A stretch of 50,879 bases of DNA. Source: Bacteroidales bacterium. GTDB lineage: Bacteria; Bacteroidota; Bacteroidia; Bacteroidales; VadinHA17. Made by a program: the position numbers and the translations under genes. The notes under the pieces were generated by a model, which did no database searches, was not told the DNA's origin, and was given only the letters and a program-made list of their open reading frames with translations. The stretch covers positions 1-50,879 of the forward strand of contig JALVJE010000249.1 in the NCBI GenBank assembly GCA_027028505.1, written 5' to 3'. Below, piece after piece: positions 33,271 through 43,907 of this stretch (its first letter is position 1; each line of letters starts with the position of its first letter).

Positions 33271-35286
33271 ATGACCACGAAAGAGTTCAGAAAGGATATA
33301 TTGACAGGTATTCCTGTCACGCTGCCGCCCCCGGCCAAAAGGGACCCCGGGGTGAGCCATGCCCCTCGCAGAAGGGATGTGTTAACGGCGGAAGAAAAAA
33401 AGCTGGCCCTGAAAAATGCGTTGCGATATTTCCCCGAACATTTTCATAAAAAGTTGGCTCCCGAGTTTGCCGAAGAGTTGCGGCAGTACGGTCGTATTTA
33501 CATGTACCGGTTCAGGCCACATTACCGCATCTATGCCCGTCCCATTCATGAGTACCCTTACCGTTCCCTGCAGGCGGCAGCGATCATGCTGATGATCAGC
33601 AACAATCTGGATGAGGCGGTGGCGCAGCATCCTCACGAGCTGATCACCTATGGAGGCAATGGGGCTGTTTTCCAGAACTGGGCGCAGTACCGTTTGACCA
33701 TGAAGTACCTGGCTGAGATGACCGACGAGCAGACCCTGGTCATGTACTCGGGTCATCCCCTGGGGTTGTTCCCCTCGCACCGGGAGGCTCCGCGTGTAGT
33801 GGTGACCAACGGCATGGTCATCCCCAATTATTCTTCGCAGGAGGAGTATGAGAAATTCAATGCTCTGGGGGTTACGCAGTATGGCCAGATGACGGCCGGT
33901 TCCTACATGTATATCGGTCCGCAGGGGATCGTCCACGGGACTACGATCACCGTGCTGAATGCAGGACGCAAAGCGCTGGGAACATCAGATACCCTGCGGG
34001 GTCATGTTTTTGTCTCATCCGGGCTGGGCGGGATGTCAGGAGCTCAGGCGAAGGCTGCTGTGATCGCCGGGGCCGTGGGCGTCATCGCCGAAGTGAATCC
34101 GGCTGCGATAAAAAAAAGATATGAGCAGGGATGGCTCAATGAGATGTATGAAGATCTCGACAAAGTGATCGGCCGCATGCAGGAGGCCAGAAAGAACAAA
34201 GAAGCGGTCTCCATAGGATATCAGGGAAACATTGTTGATCTCTGGGAAGCTCTGGTGGAGAAGAATATCGGGGTGGAACTGGGGTCGGACCAAACCTCTC
34301 TGCACAATCCTTATGCGGGAGGGTATTATCCTGCAGGTCTCACTTTTGAAGAATCCAACAGGATGATGGCAGAGGCGCCGGAAGAGTTCAGGGAGAGGGT
34401 CCATGCCTCCCTGCGGCGTCATGTTGAGGCTGTTAATACCATGGCGGCCCGCGGCATGTATTTCTGGGACTACGGCAATGCTTTCCTGCTGGAGTCCGGA
34501 AGAGCCGGTGCCGATATCTTCCGGCCGGACGGTACGTTCCGTTATGCATCCTACGTGGAGGATATCATGGGGCCTCTTTTCTTCGATTATGGTTTCGGAC
34601 CTTTCCGTTGGGTATGCACCTCGGGTGATCCGGAGGACCTTAAGAAGACAGACCGTATGGCGGCAGAGGTGATGGAAGAGATCGCTTCTATCGCACCGGC
34701 ACAGATACAACATCAGATGCGGGACAATATCCACTGGATCCGCGAAGCCTGGGACAATAAGCTGGTGGTGGGCTCGCAGGCGCGTATCCTGTATGCCGAC
34801 TGTGAAGGCCGTGTTAAAATTGCACGGCGGTTCAACCGGGCGGTGAGAGAGGGGATACTCAAGGCTCCCGTGGTGTTGGGACGCGATCACCATGATGTAT
34901 CAGGAACGGATTCCCCCTTTCGTGAGACCGCTAATATATACGATGGCAGCCGTTTTACGGCGGATATGGCCGTACAGAATGTGATCGGGGATGCTTTCAG
35001 GGGGGCTACCTGGGTGTCCCTCCACAACGGAGGAGGCGTCGGCTGGGGAGAGGTGATCAACGGCGGGTTTGGAATGGTTCTTGATGGTACTCCAGAGGCG
35101 GACCGGAGGATCGACCAGATGCTTTTCTGGGATGTGAACAACGGCATTGCCCGCCGCAGCTGGGCCCGCAACAAGGAGGCCATGTTCGCTATACGCAGGG
35201 AGATGGCACGAACTCCTTCGCTGAAAGTGACGGTGCCGCACCAGGCTGATGACGATCTGGTGGACTGGGCTATTGGAGAAAAATAA
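33271..35286 (+). CDS. hutU: Urocanate hydratase
   Basis: Urocanase signature throughout (ELITYGGNGAVFQNWAQYRLTMKYL, VTNGMVIPNYSS, SGLGGMSGAQAKAAVIAG, LHNGGGVGWGEVINGGFGMVLDG). Start chosen at MTTKEF. Confidence 0.95.
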   Translation: MTTKEFRKDILTGIPVTLPPPAKRDPGVSHAPRRRDVLTAEEKKLALKNALRYFPEHFHKKLAPEFAEELRQYGRIYMYRFRPHYRIYARPIHEYPYRSLQAAAIMLMISNNLDEAVAQHPHELITYGGNGAVFQNWAQYRLTMKYLAEMTDEQTLVMYSGHPLGLFPSHREAPRVVVTNGMVIPNYSSQEEYEKFNALGVTQYGQMTAGSYMYIGPQGIVHGTTITVLNAGRKALGTSDTLRGHVFVSSGLGGMSGAQAKAAVIAGAVGVIAEVNPAAIKKRYEQGWLNEMYEDLDKVIGRMQEARKNKEAVSIGYQGNIVDLWEALVEKNIGVELGSDQTSLHNPYAGGYYPAGLTFEESNRMMAEAPEEFRERVHASLRRHVEAVNTMAARGMYFWDYGNAFLLESGRAGADIFRPDGTFRYASYVEDIMGPLFFDYGFGPFRWVCTSGDPEDLKKTDRMAAEVMEEIASIAPAQIQHQMRDNIHWIREAWDNKLVVGSQARILYADCEGRVKIARRFNRAVREGILKAPVVLGRDHHDVSGTDSPFRETANIYDGSRFTADMAVQNVIGDAFRGATWVSLHNGGGVGWGEVINGGFGMVLDGTPEADRRIDQMLFWDVNNGIARRSWARNKEAMFAIRREMARTPSLKVTVPHQADDDLVDWAIGEK

Positions 35287-35287
35287 A

Positions 35288-35683
35288 ATGATCAGGAAAA
35301 GGGAAATACGGATACTTGTTGGAATGTTCCTGCTGCTGGTCGTGGCAGGAGGATGCAGCGAGGACAAGACCGGACTGCTCCTGAACGGTACATGGCATGT
35401 GGAGGAGAACAGCCAGTTGTACGGGACGTCGCATTATGATGCAGATATTTCGCAGATCGACAGCGCAAAGATCGAGATCACCAACTTTTACAACATCGGC
35501 CTGGGTTCGTACGTGACAGCATATGTCAACGGTCTGGAGATCGCGATCCCGAGCCAGTCGGTGAAGGGATATGATCTTAAAGGATCCGGTGAGATCTCTG
35601 CGGATAAGAACTCCATCCTCTTCACTTTTACGGCCAACGATGGAGCGGTCATCGACCACGTGATCGCTCAATACAAAAGATAA
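35288..35683 (+). CDS. Small predicted lipoprotein of unknown function
   Basis: MIRKREIRILVGMFLLLVVAGGCSEDKTG lipobox; immediately follows hutU. Confidence 0.75.
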   Translation: MIRKREIRILVGMFLLLVVAGGCSEDKTGLLLNGTWHVEENSQLYGTSHYDADISQIDSAKIEITNFYNIGLGSYVTAYVNGLEIAIPSQSVKGYDLKGSGEISADKNSILFTFTANDGAVIDHVIAQYKR

Positions 35684-35691
35684 GACAGGGA

Positions 35692-36024
35692 TCAGTTGCT
35701 AAAGAGCAGAGTATACGGGCGATGGATCTGTTCATACAGTTCCTGCAACCCTATGTTGCGGCTTTTCCGGATGAATTCCTTTCCATCGAACAGTACGGAG
35801 ATGGTAGGCACGGCAAAGACCGATTCCTGACCAGCCACTGCGGGTAGCTCTTTTATGTTCACGTAATACATCTCCAGACCGGGGAAATGGTCTGAGATCA
35901 TGTCATGGATCTTCGGTTTCAGGACCTTGCATACATTGCACTCGTCATGGGAGAAATAAAACAGTACTCCCTCTTTTTTCTTCAGTTCTTCAAATTCCTT
36001 TTCGGATGTGATCGTACGGATCAT
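35692..36024 (-). CDS. Thioredoxin-fold protein
   Basis: GVLFYFSHDECNVCKVLKPKIHDMI (CxxC = CNVC), AVPTISVLFDG cis-Pro region. Confidence 0.88.
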   Translation of the reverse strand: MIRTITSEKEFEELKKKEGVLFYFSHDECNVCKVLKPKIHDMISDHFPGLEMYYVNIKELPAVAGQESVFAVPTISVLFDGKEFIRKSRNIGLQELYEQIHRPYTLLFSN

Positions 36025-36509
36025 TTTTCTTCAGTTTTTTGAACCATAACCAGGGCCTGACAGGCCCATCCTTTTTCTTCTCCGGCAAAACCCATTTTTT
36101 CATGGGTAGTGGCTTTGACGGAGATCATGTCCGGGCTGATGTTCAAAATCCGTGCCATGTTTTCTCTGATAGCCGGAATGTAAGGTTTTAGTTTGGGTTT
36201 TTCGAGGATAATGACGGTATCGATATTCACGATATCGAAGCCTTTCTCCCGTACCAGAGTGATGGCTTTTTCCAGGAATATATTGCTGGGCATATCTTTC
36301 CAGGCATCATTGTCGTCGGGAAAGTGTTGACCGATATCTCCGAGGGCCAGTGATCCCAGCAGTGCATCGGTAACAGCATGAAGGAGGGCATCTCCATCGG
36401 AATGGCCCAGTGTGCCGAGGGTATGGGGAACAGTTATACCTCCGATAATGAGGGGGCGTCCGGCGACCAGCGGGTGGACATCATACCCCAATCCTGTGCG
36501 GAAGATCAT
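36021..36509 (-). CDS. ispF: 2-C-methyl-D-erythritol 2,4-cyclodiphosphate synthase
   Basis: FRTGLGYDVHPLVAGRPLIIGGITVPHTLGTLGHSDGDALLHAVTDALLGSLALGDIGQHFPD; KATTHEKMGFAGEEKG. Confidence 0.97.
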   Translation of the reverse strand: MIFRTGLGYDVHPLVAGRPLIIGGITVPHTLGTLGHSDGDALLHAVTDALLGSLALGDIGQHFPDDNDAWKDMPSNIFLEKAITLVREKGFDIVNIDTVIILEKPKLKPYIPAIRENMARILNISPDMISVKATTHEKMGFAGEEKGWACQALVMVQKTEEK

Positions 36510-37702
36510 GTCCTTTTTTTGCTTGTGTTTTTCTTGGAGGGGTCGAAATTAAATAGCAGCGAGAATCGCAGGGTGCCGGCCAGCGGGTTGTTCTGATGCA
36601 GTGGGATGAGGTAGGAGAAGTCAACAGCGAAGACGTTCAGTCGCAGGCCCAGGCCCATCGAAAAATATTTCCGGTTGCCCTTGGTCTCGTGTTCATAGAA
36701 AAAGCCACCCCGGATGGCCAGCAACTGGTTGTACCAGTATTCCACGCCAGTGGACCACATGATCTCATGGAATTCTTCTTTTGCGCCGCCCGGAGCATCA
36801 TAAAAAGAATGGAGCATGCCCACAGGTACCGACACGTCGGGATCCATCCCCGCAATGATCTCTCCGGTCGAGTCATTGTATATGGGCGGTGTGGGTACCA
36901 GCAGTTTGTTGATGTCCAGCGTGAAGTTCATCCGGTTGAACTTATCCAGATCGATCCCCAGAGCACCTCCCAAACGCAGGTTGGTGGGAATGAAATCCGC
37001 TTCCTGGTTAGGGGTATATGACATTTTTGTGCCGATGTTGGAAATATTGGCACCGAAAGAGGCCTCGCCATCCTTGGACCCAAGAGATACTTTAGAGTGG
37101 TAATACATGTTGATATCTGCAGCAAAAGACATCCCGGGCTTTGTATCACTACCTCCTACGCCGGTACCTCCCGTAAGGTTGGAATAGATATACCTGAAGA
37201 CGATCCCGGCTGATATTTTATCGGAGAAGGCCCGGGCATAGCCGGCATCGATGGAAAACTCATTGGGGTTGAAATTGCGGATGGTGGAACCCCATTCATC
37301 GGTGAACTGTATATCCCCGAGCGAAAAATAGCGCAGGCTCATGCTCACTGCCTGAAGTTTGTCGATGCGGTAATATCCGGCCAGGTAAGCCAGATTGATA
37401 TCATTGACGAGGTTCCGCAGCCAGGGCGAGTAAGAGACCCCGACCCCCCATTTGCCTTCCTGGAAAGCATATTTTGAAGAGTTCCAGTATTGTGAATTGA
37501 TATCCGGAGTAGTGGCCACTCCTGCATCACCCATGCCTCCGGCCCTGGAATCAGGGGTGATCGTCATAAAAGGAACGGCCGTCTGTATGGCATTCACCTG
37601 TCCCGCCAGCTCGCTTACCGGTATCTGCGCCTGTGCGCCGGTATACAACAGGGTGATGAATATCAGGAGAGAGGAGGTCTTGAACCTGTGCATTATTATC
37701 AT
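36506..37702 (-). CDS. porV: Type IX secretion outer-membrane protein PorV (LptO)
   Basis: AIQTAVPFMTITPDSRAGGMGDAGVATTPDINSQYWNSSKYAF; beta-barrel; directly downstream of porU. Confidence 0.92.
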   Translation of the reverse strand: MIIMHRFKTSSLLIFITLLYTGAQAQIPVSELAGQVNAIQTAVPFMTITPDSRAGGMGDAGVATTPDINSQYWNSSKYAFQEGKWGVGVSYSPWLRNLVNDINLAYLAGYYRIDKLQAVSMSLRYFSLGDIQFTDEWGSTIRNFNPNEFSIDAGYARAFSDKISAGIVFRYIYSNLTGGTGVGGSDTKPGMSFAADINMYYHSKVSLGSKDGEASFGANISNIGTKMSYTPNQEADFIPTNLRLGGALGIDLDKFNRMNFTLDINKLLVPTPPIYNDSTGEIIAGMDPDVSVPVGMLHSFYDAPGGAKEEFHEIMWSTGVEYWYNQLLAIRGGFFYEHETKGNRKYFSMGLGLRLNVFAVDFSYLIPLHQNNPLAGTLRFSLLFNFDPSKKNTSKKRT

Positions 37703-37755
37703 TTTGATGGTGGTACAAAAGTAAGAAATAACACTTAAATATACAGCATATTAAT

Positions 37756-40700
37756 TTATTTTACAATAATCATTTTTCCCGTGCCGGTGACAGGATCTTT
37801 ATCAACAGAACGTATGATGATCTTGAAAACGTATATTCCGCCGGAAACTTTTTGACCGTCCACGCTTTTCCCATCCCAATGCACGGGGTTAATGGTGTAA
37901 CCGTCAGTAAATTGATGGTCCTCCAGTATCCTTACGAGATGGCCTCCCAGATCAAAAATATAGATGAGGATATCCATTTCACTGTCTCCCATGTTGTGGT
38001 CGAAGGTGATCCAGGTATCTTCGGAAAAGGGATTGGGATAGTTCCGCAGGTTTTCGATCTTTTCCGTTCTCCCCTCATTCACATGAAAGGTGATCTCGGC
38101 AACCGTGGAGTTATTGTAGTTATCCCACACCTTGAACCGGATCGTATGTTCACCGTCCGGGAGGTTGAAGAATGGATATCTTACGGTGCCTCGCTGGTAT
38201 TGATCGCTTTCATAGGAGAAATAGTCATTGAGTACGATGGGATCATTTTCATTGCCATCCAGAATGGCCGTGATATCATGACCGATCCCGTTACCGACTG
38301 TGTTGATCCCCCCTTCGTCGGTAACATAAGCCAGGAAAACGGGATTTTCATCCGTGAGTCCTCCGTTCCTGAAGAGCGTGTCATTGAGGTAAAGCCTTAC
38401 CTCAGGGCCTTCCTCGTCGACGGCAGGATCCTCCGCAAAACCACCCACCGGGAGGTCACTGAAACTGCCGGCCCCTTCATGCAGCGAGTCCAGGGTGGCA
38501 TAGTAATTTATCTTGCCCGGTCCTATATTATAAGAGATATCCTTGGGCACCAGGAAAGAGAACCGGAAAAGACCGTCATGGATCTCTGCTTTTCCCCTGA
38601 AAATGATATTGTCACGGACAAAGAAGGTCATGGTGCTACCTCCGTCATTTGCAAGGGTAGTGACTTTTCTTGACTTATCGAAGATGGTGGGATAGAGGAC
38701 TCCTCCGGTCCCCGGCATAGGGATTCCGGAAGGATCTTCTACGTGGCCGGAGATGGTCACCAGAGAAAGGGCTTTCAGCGTGTCCAGTGGTTCTGTGACG
38801 GCGATCCCGTTGACCGAATCGGTGACAATGCGGTACCGGGGGTAGGCCAGCTCCAGGGCCGGATCCCCCAGCAGGGTAAAGTTCAGTTTGTTGGTGCTGC
38901 TGCCCGAAACATTCTTGGTATAACGCAGCGCATCACCGAAAGTGTTGGGTCGACCGAGATCATTTCGTTCGAAGATATACCGGTAGAAATTTTTGTTCAG
39001 GACATAGTTGGGGCTGGAGTATACCAGACGGGTTGTGGTCAGCAGCGCAATACTCCCTCCGTTCGGGGAGAGCAGGACGTGCTCGCCGGCAGATGTTTTC
39101 GGGGTGATCACACCGTTGGCATCGATGTCCACATCATCAAAACGGCTGAATTCGCAGGTGGCTGTGATAAAAAGAGGACAACGCGGAAAGTTGTTCCAGG
39201 AGATAATGTCGTTGATGCCCAGGATGCTTTCATGTGCCAGTCCCCGCTCGTTCCCATGGCCCACATAGTTAAAGATGAGCAGACCTTTTTCGATATTGTC
39301 GGTGATAGCCTGATTGACATCCGGATATCTCTCCCCGCTGGCTGTAGATATCTGCTGGTAGGCATCCAGATAGATCTTTTTCAGGACAAAGGAAGGATAG
39401 GTCGTATCAACGTATGTGGCCAGGCGGTCGGCATCCTTCATGTGGAGGTTGTTGTCTTCATCATCTCCCACAAAACATAATCTGTTGCGCCAGTCTCCCA
39501 GGGCATCTTCGGAATAATATGCTTTGATCTTGTCAACGATGATCCCTGCCTCTTCAGCTGAGCCGACGGGGAACCTGCCCACTCCTATATCCAGCAGGCC
39601 GCTCACACCTCCTTCATTGCTGTCAAGCAGACCGAAAAAATCATCAGAGACAAAGGACTGGGTAGGTACCAGCGAATTGGGGGATTGATAGGTGGGGATA
39701 TAATTACAATTGTTCGGATCGATGGTCAGGTTATCGTATGAGCCGTCCCCCAGCAAGAGGAGATAGCGGGGCTTGTCCGTTTTGCTCGTGGCACGGTCGT
39801 AGAACATCTTCATAAAATTGCGGATCGCTCCGATATCACGGGCGCCTGAGGAAAACTCATTATAAACCTGGTCTGTGGTCACAACGGCTACGGCCATATC
39901 ATCCCTTTCATGATGGTATTGTCCGAGAGCGATGGCCTGTTCCATGAAATCCGGAAAGCTAACGATCACCAGGCGGGGCTGGGGAAGGCCGTGCAGGTCC
40001 TGGTTCGGTAGTCCTTCTACAACGATCTCCGGCGAAGGGAAATCCTCCCCCCGGAAAACCACGAACTGTCTCAGTGTATCGGTATGGGTACGGAACTCCA
40101 GCGTATTGTTCTCTTCTCTTGTTTCCATCCTTTTTACCTGGTGAAGGTCCGTGACATCCCATACTTCCCCTTCTCCATTTGTAATGAGGAAAGAGGTGAT
40201 CTTTCCTGTTCCAAAGGTTCTGATGTCCCTGAAGAACAGTATATTGCCGGACATGGCAAGCTGCCTGCGGGCCTGGATATCAATCTTGTCCAGCCAGGCC
40301 CCGGCATTCACCTTGTCGTTGCTTTGAAATGAGATCGAGACCGGAATATCTTCCCCATTTGTAGTGAACAGGTATTCTCTCAGATTAGTTTTAGCATATG
40401 CTGAAGTATAGCTATAAATATTAACAGGGCCCACGGAAATAGAAGGGAGGTCCTGATCACCGGCCTGGATGCCAAAATAAGAGGTTCTGGAAGAACGTGC
40501 AACGACACGTACGCGCATACGTATCACGTCGGAGAGGATCCTGTCCGGAAAAGCGAAGGTGAAAGTGACCGGAGAGAGTGCCGGCAGGGGTTCATACCAT
40601 TCCCTGCCTGATTTGATCAGGTTTTCACGGTCAACCTCATGAAAAAGGTAGTCATCAAAAGAGGTGGAGATGTCCGTAGGGTCTTCGTCGGTAAAGGGTT

Positions 40701-41163
40701 CCTGGGTGATCTCATTCGCCGGGGCCGTTGAGGAAGTGATAAAATAGTACGCTGCGTTGTCGTAAAGCGGGTTGATATGGTAAAAAGAGGAGTCGTTGGA
40801 TGAATATTTCCATTGTACGGGGCCGGTAGCATAAAAAAGCAGATAATCTCCTTTGCTGAACACACCGTCCGATCCTTTGTAAAGGCGGAGCGGGATTTCC
40901 AGGAGATCGTCGGGGTGAGGCACGTTGTTCTTCTCCGGGAGCATGCCGCCGCCATTTCCAAAAATGTGAGGGTGGGAGGGATCGGGAAGCCCCATTTTTT
41001 TCAGCTCATCATAGGTGATCTTGTAGATCCCTGTCTCTTTGATCTTTATCTTTACCCAATATCCATCTGCCAGAACCGACCGCCCGACCCAGGAAGAGCC
41101 GAACGAGGTGTTCAGAAAAAAAAATATCCCTGAAAGGAGTATTATGAACGTTTTTTTGATCAT
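37756..41163 (-). CDS. porU: Type IX secretion sortase PorU (C25-like)
   Basis: Catalytic-type motifs NYVGHGNERGLAHE and LFITATCEFSRFDD; C-terminal NYPNPFSEDTWITF...GGIYVFKIII. Start chosen at MIKKTF. Confidence 0.93.
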   Translation of the reverse strand: MIKKTFIILLSGIFFFLNTSFGSSWVGRSVLADGYWVKIKIKETGIYKITYDELKKMGLPDPSHPHIFGNGGGMLPEKNNVPHPDDLLEIPLRLYKGSDGVFSKGDYLLFYATGPVQWKYSSNDSSFYHINPLYDNAAYYFITSSTAPANEITQEPFTDEDPTDISTSFDDYLFHEVDRENLIKSGREWYEPLPALSPVTFTFAFPDRILSDVIRMRVRVVARSSRTSYFGIQAGDQDLPSISVGPVNIYSYTSAYAKTNLREYLFTTNGEDIPVSISFQSNDKVNAGAWLDKIDIQARRQLAMSGNILFFRDIRTFGTGKITSFLITNGEGEVWDVTDLHQVKRMETREENNTLEFRTHTDTLRQFVVFRGEDFPSPEIVVEGLPNQDLHGLPQPRLVIVSFPDFMEQAIALGQYHHERDDMAVAVVTTDQVYNEFSSGARDIGAIRNFMKMFYDRATSKTDKPRYLLLLGDGSYDNLTIDPNNCNYIPTYQSPNSLVPTQSFVSDDFFGLLDSNEGGVSGLLDIGVGRFPVGSAEEAGIIVDKIKAYYSEDALGDWRNRLCFVGDDEDNNLHMKDADRLATYVDTTYPSFVLKKIYLDAYQQISTASGERYPDVNQAITDNIEKGLLIFNYVGHGNERGLAHESILGINDIISWNNFPRCPLFITATCEFSRFDDVDIDANGVITPKTSAGEHVLLSPNGGSIALLTTTRLVYSSPNYVLNKNFYRYIFERNDLGRPNTFGDALRYTKNVSGSSTNKLNFTLLGDPALELAYPRYRIVTDSVNGIAVTEPLDTLKALSLVTISGHVEDPSGIPMPGTGGVLYPTIFDKSRKVTTLANDGGSTMTFFVRDNIIFRGKAEIHDGLFRFSFLVPKDISYNIGPGKINYYATLDSLHEGAGSFSDLPVGGFAEDPAVDEEGPEVRLYLNDTLFRNGGLTDENPVFLAYVTDEGGINTVGNGIGHDITAILDGNENDPIVLNDYFSYESDQYQRGTVRYPFFNLPDGEHTIRFKVWDNYNNSTVAEITFHVNEGRTEKIENLRNYPNPFSEDTWITFDHNMGDSEMDILIYIFDLGGHLVRILEDHQFTDGYTINPVHWDGKSVDGQKVSGGIYVFKIIIRSVDKDPVTGTGKMIIVK

Positions 41164-41300
41164 AAGGGTAAGTGGGACAAAAATATATTTTTTATAACAG
41201 CGTTTACTATAAGATCCGATTTTTCTCCTTTTGGTTATCAAAACGTACGAATGACCCTAATATTGTTATTTTTGGAGGTGAATAGTTCTCATCGGAAAGG

Positions 41301-42263
41301 GTGTTCAATGTGAGAAATAAATTTTTAATATCAGTCTTGCTGGCAGGGGTGGTGTTTAACGCTGCCAGGGCTCAGGATCCTTCTTTTTCCATGATGTTCG
41401 CGGAGCGAATGTATTATAATCCTGCTTTTGCCGGGCTGGAGAACGGCAGAGCATCGCTCGGTTTCAGGGATCACTATCCCGGCAGTGACGCCAGTTTCAT
41501 CACCGCCGTGGCCTCATGGGACCAACCGGTAGATTTCCTGCATGGAGGTTATGGTGTGATGCTGATGCATGATCGTTCGGCCGGCGGGATGTTGTCTCTT
41601 TCGGGTATATCCCTTACCTATTCCTATCACCTTCAGATCTCCCGTTCCCTGTTCCTGAACAGTGGCTTTACGGCTTCGCTGATGCAAAAATATTTCGATG
41701 CAGGCAAGGTTGTCCTGCCTGATATGATATCACCCACCGGCGGGATCATCCTGCCCCCGGGCGAAACGATCGGATCCGAGAGCACTTTCTTCCCGGATTT
41801 CGCCGTGGGCTTCCTTTTATACGGAGAGAACTGGTTGGGAAGCATCGCTGCCTGGCACCTGATGGAACCATATCAGTCGGAAGTGAAGAATGACCAGACC
41901 GTCCTGAAAAGGAAATATACTTTTCTTTTCAGTTATAGTGTCTCCGCAGGGAATGAATTGTATGTCGTTCCCTGGATCGGAGGGATGGTGCAGGGAAGAA
42001 GCCAACAATATGTGCTGGGAGGGCAGGTGATCTATAAGATCATCTCTGCAGGGCTTGCCTGGAAGAAAAACTTCGGAAACCGGTATGATGCGGCCATTGT
42101 ATCAATGTCCCTGGATGCCGGGAACGTACGTTTCTTATACAGTTATGACGCCTCTCTGGGAGGGGGTGGAAATCCTTCCGGGGGAGGGGCGCATGAGGCT
42201 GGCATCGTCGTTGGCATAGGAAAGTCACAAAGCCGCAGGACAATAATTTTCCCTCACTTGTAG
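41301..42263 (+). CDS. PorP/SprF family type IX secretion membrane protein
   Basis: AQDPSFSMMFAERMYYNPAFAGLENGRASLGFRDHYPG. Confidence 0.93.
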   Translation: MFNVRNKFLISVLLAGVVFNAARAQDPSFSMMFAERMYYNPAFAGLENGRASLGFRDHYPGSDASFITAVASWDQPVDFLHGGYGVMLMHDRSAGGMLSLSGISLTYSYHLQISRSLFLNSGFTASLMQKYFDAGKVVLPDMISPTGGIILPPGETIGSESTFFPDFAVGFLLYGENWLGSIAAWHLMEPYQSEVKNDQTVLKRKYTFLFSYSVSAGNELYVVPWIGGMVQGRSQQYVLGGQVIYKIISAGLAWKKNFGNRYDAAIVSMSLDAGNVRFLYSYDASLGGGGNPSGGGAHEAGIVVGIGKSQSRRTIIFPHL

Positions 42264-42353
42264 TTATTAAAAAATAAAATGCTTATTTTTGTTAAATAAA
42301 TAATTATTACTTTTGGTTTATTGTATTTCATAAACGGTGAAAAATCTTTGATC

Positions 42354-43853
42354 ATGCGTATTGGTAAAATGAAAGCATTAATCGTTCCGGTGGTCCTTGC
42401 AGGTTTAGTTACTTTAAGTTCTTGCGGTTTATTAGGGAAAGGGAAAGAAGATGTCTCCCCGACGACCGGCTGGAAGTATAACGATCCGGAGAACGGAGGG
42501 TTTGAGGTCAAAACCGCTTTTGAGCAGCCCACCGGACCAGGGCTTGTTTTTATTGAAGGAGGTACCTTCACCATGGGACGGGTAGAGCAGGATGTGATGT
42601 ATGACTGGAACAACATCCCTCGCCGTGTTACCATCACCTCTTTTTATATGGATGAGACGGAGGTCAGGAATGTGGACTACAGGGAGTATCTTTACTGGCT
42701 CCAGCGGGTCTATAAAAGTTATCCTGAAGTATACCGTCAGGCCCTGCCTGACACACTGGTGTGGAGAAGCCCGCTCGCCTATAATGAACCGTATGTGAAA
42801 TATTACTTCCGGTATCCCTCTTACAATGATTATCCCGTTGTGGGGGTGAACTGGTTGCAGGCCAATGATTACTGTTCCTGGCGTACCGACAGGGTGAATG
42901 AGAAGATCCTGATCGACGAAGGGATCCTGAACCCGGACCCCAACCAGACCGATGAGAACAACTTCAATACGGAGGCATACCTGGCAGGCCAGTATGAGGG
43001 ACTTGTCAATCAGAACCTTCCCAGTCTCAATCCCAACCAGGAGAGCAGAAGGGTGACCCTGGAAGATGGTCTTCTCCTGCCTGCTTACAGGCTGCCTACG
43101 GAAGCTGAATGGGAGTATGCTGCGCTGGCCCTCATCGGGAATACTTATGAGGAACGTTTGTATGAACGGCGTCTCTACCCGTGGGATGGACATTATCTTA
43201 GAAATGCATCCCGGAAATACAGGGGACGTTTTATGGCCAACTTTGTCAGAGGTAATGGCGACTACATGGGACTGGCCGGCGATCTGAACGATGCTGCCGC
43301 CATTACGGCTCCGGTGAAATCCTTCTGGCCCAATGACTATGGCCTGTACTGTATGGCCGGGAACGTGAATGAGTGGGTGGCAGATGTGTACCGGCAACTG
43401 AACAGCGTAGAAGTAGACGGTCTGAATCCCTACAGGGGAAATATCTACAAGGTGCTGGTAAGAGACCAGGATGGGAATGTGGCTGAAAAAGACAGCCTGG
43501 GTCGTTTGCGTTACCGGGAGGTCACACCCGAGGAGGTGGCAGACAGATACAATTACCAGAAAGCCGATTACAGGAATTACAAAGATGGGGATCTGCAGTC
43601 TGCCATCAGTAATACGGATGACTGGAAGGGGGAAGATAAAGGTACCGGTCAGATGTATTCACAGGATGTCCAGAACAATGATTATACCACCCTTATCAAC
43701 GACCGGGCCAGGGTTTACAAAGGAGGCTCGTGGCTTGACAGGGCCTACTGGCTGATCCCTTCCACCCGCCGTTTCCTGGATGAAAAAAGCGCACGGGCCG
43801 ACCTGGGTTTCCGTTGTGCCATGACCAGGGTAGGAAGTTCTTCAGGATCATAA
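42354..43853 (+). CDS. gldJ: Gliding motility / T9SS lipoprotein GldJ (FGE-sulfatase fold)
   Basis: Lipobox LSSC; GLVFIEGGTFTMGRVEQDVMYDWNNIPRRVTITSFYMDETEVRNVDYREYLYWL; RLPTEAEWEYAAL; adjacent to porU/porV. GldK paralogy considered; GldJ favoured by neighbourhood. Confidence 0.85.
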   Translation: MRIGKMKALIVPVVLAGLVTLSSCGLLGKGKEDVSPTTGWKYNDPENGGFEVKTAFEQPTGPGLVFIEGGTFTMGRVEQDVMYDWNNIPRRVTITSFYMDETEVRNVDYREYLYWLQRVYKSYPEVYRQALPDTLVWRSPLAYNEPYVKYYFRYPSYNDYPVVGVNWLQANDYCSWRTDRVNEKILIDEGILNPDPNQTDENNFNTEAYLAGQYEGLVNQNLPSLNPNQESRRVTLEDGLLLPAYRLPTEAEWEYAALALIGNTYEERLYERRLYPWDGHYLRNASRKYRGRFMANFVRGNGDYMGLAGDLNDAAAITAPVKSFWPNDYGLYCMAGNVNEWVADVYRQLNSVEVDGLNPYRGNIYKVLVRDQDGNVAEKDSLGRLRYREVTPEEVADRYNYQKADYRNYKDGDLQSAISNTDDWKGEDKGTGQMYSQDVQNNDYTTLINDRARVYKGGSWLDRAYWLIPSTRRFLDEKSARADLGFRCAMTRVGSSSGS

Positions 43854-43874
43854 AAAGAAACAACATGAAGGAAC

Positions 43875-43907
43875 AGGCCTCATTATTTTGTGTAATGGGG
43901 CCTTTTT
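43875..43907 (+). terminator. Rho-independent terminator of gldJ
   Basis: AGGCCTCATTA-TTTTGTG-TAATGGGGCCT followed by TTTT; one G-U wobble. Confidence 0.85.

Noticed and set aside
35700-36020. Thioredoxin-fold gene as a dedicated T9SS redox factor
   Set aside because: Only operon proximity supports it; no signal peptide or specific motif seen, so the functional claim was not made.
42354-43853. FGE-fold protein as the maturase for the CTPTR sulfatase at 2182
   Set aside because: Lipobox, porU/porV neighbourhood and overall sequence fit GldJ, a structural T9SS/gliding lipoprotein; a true formylglycine-generating or anSME enzyme should be sought elsewhere in the genome.
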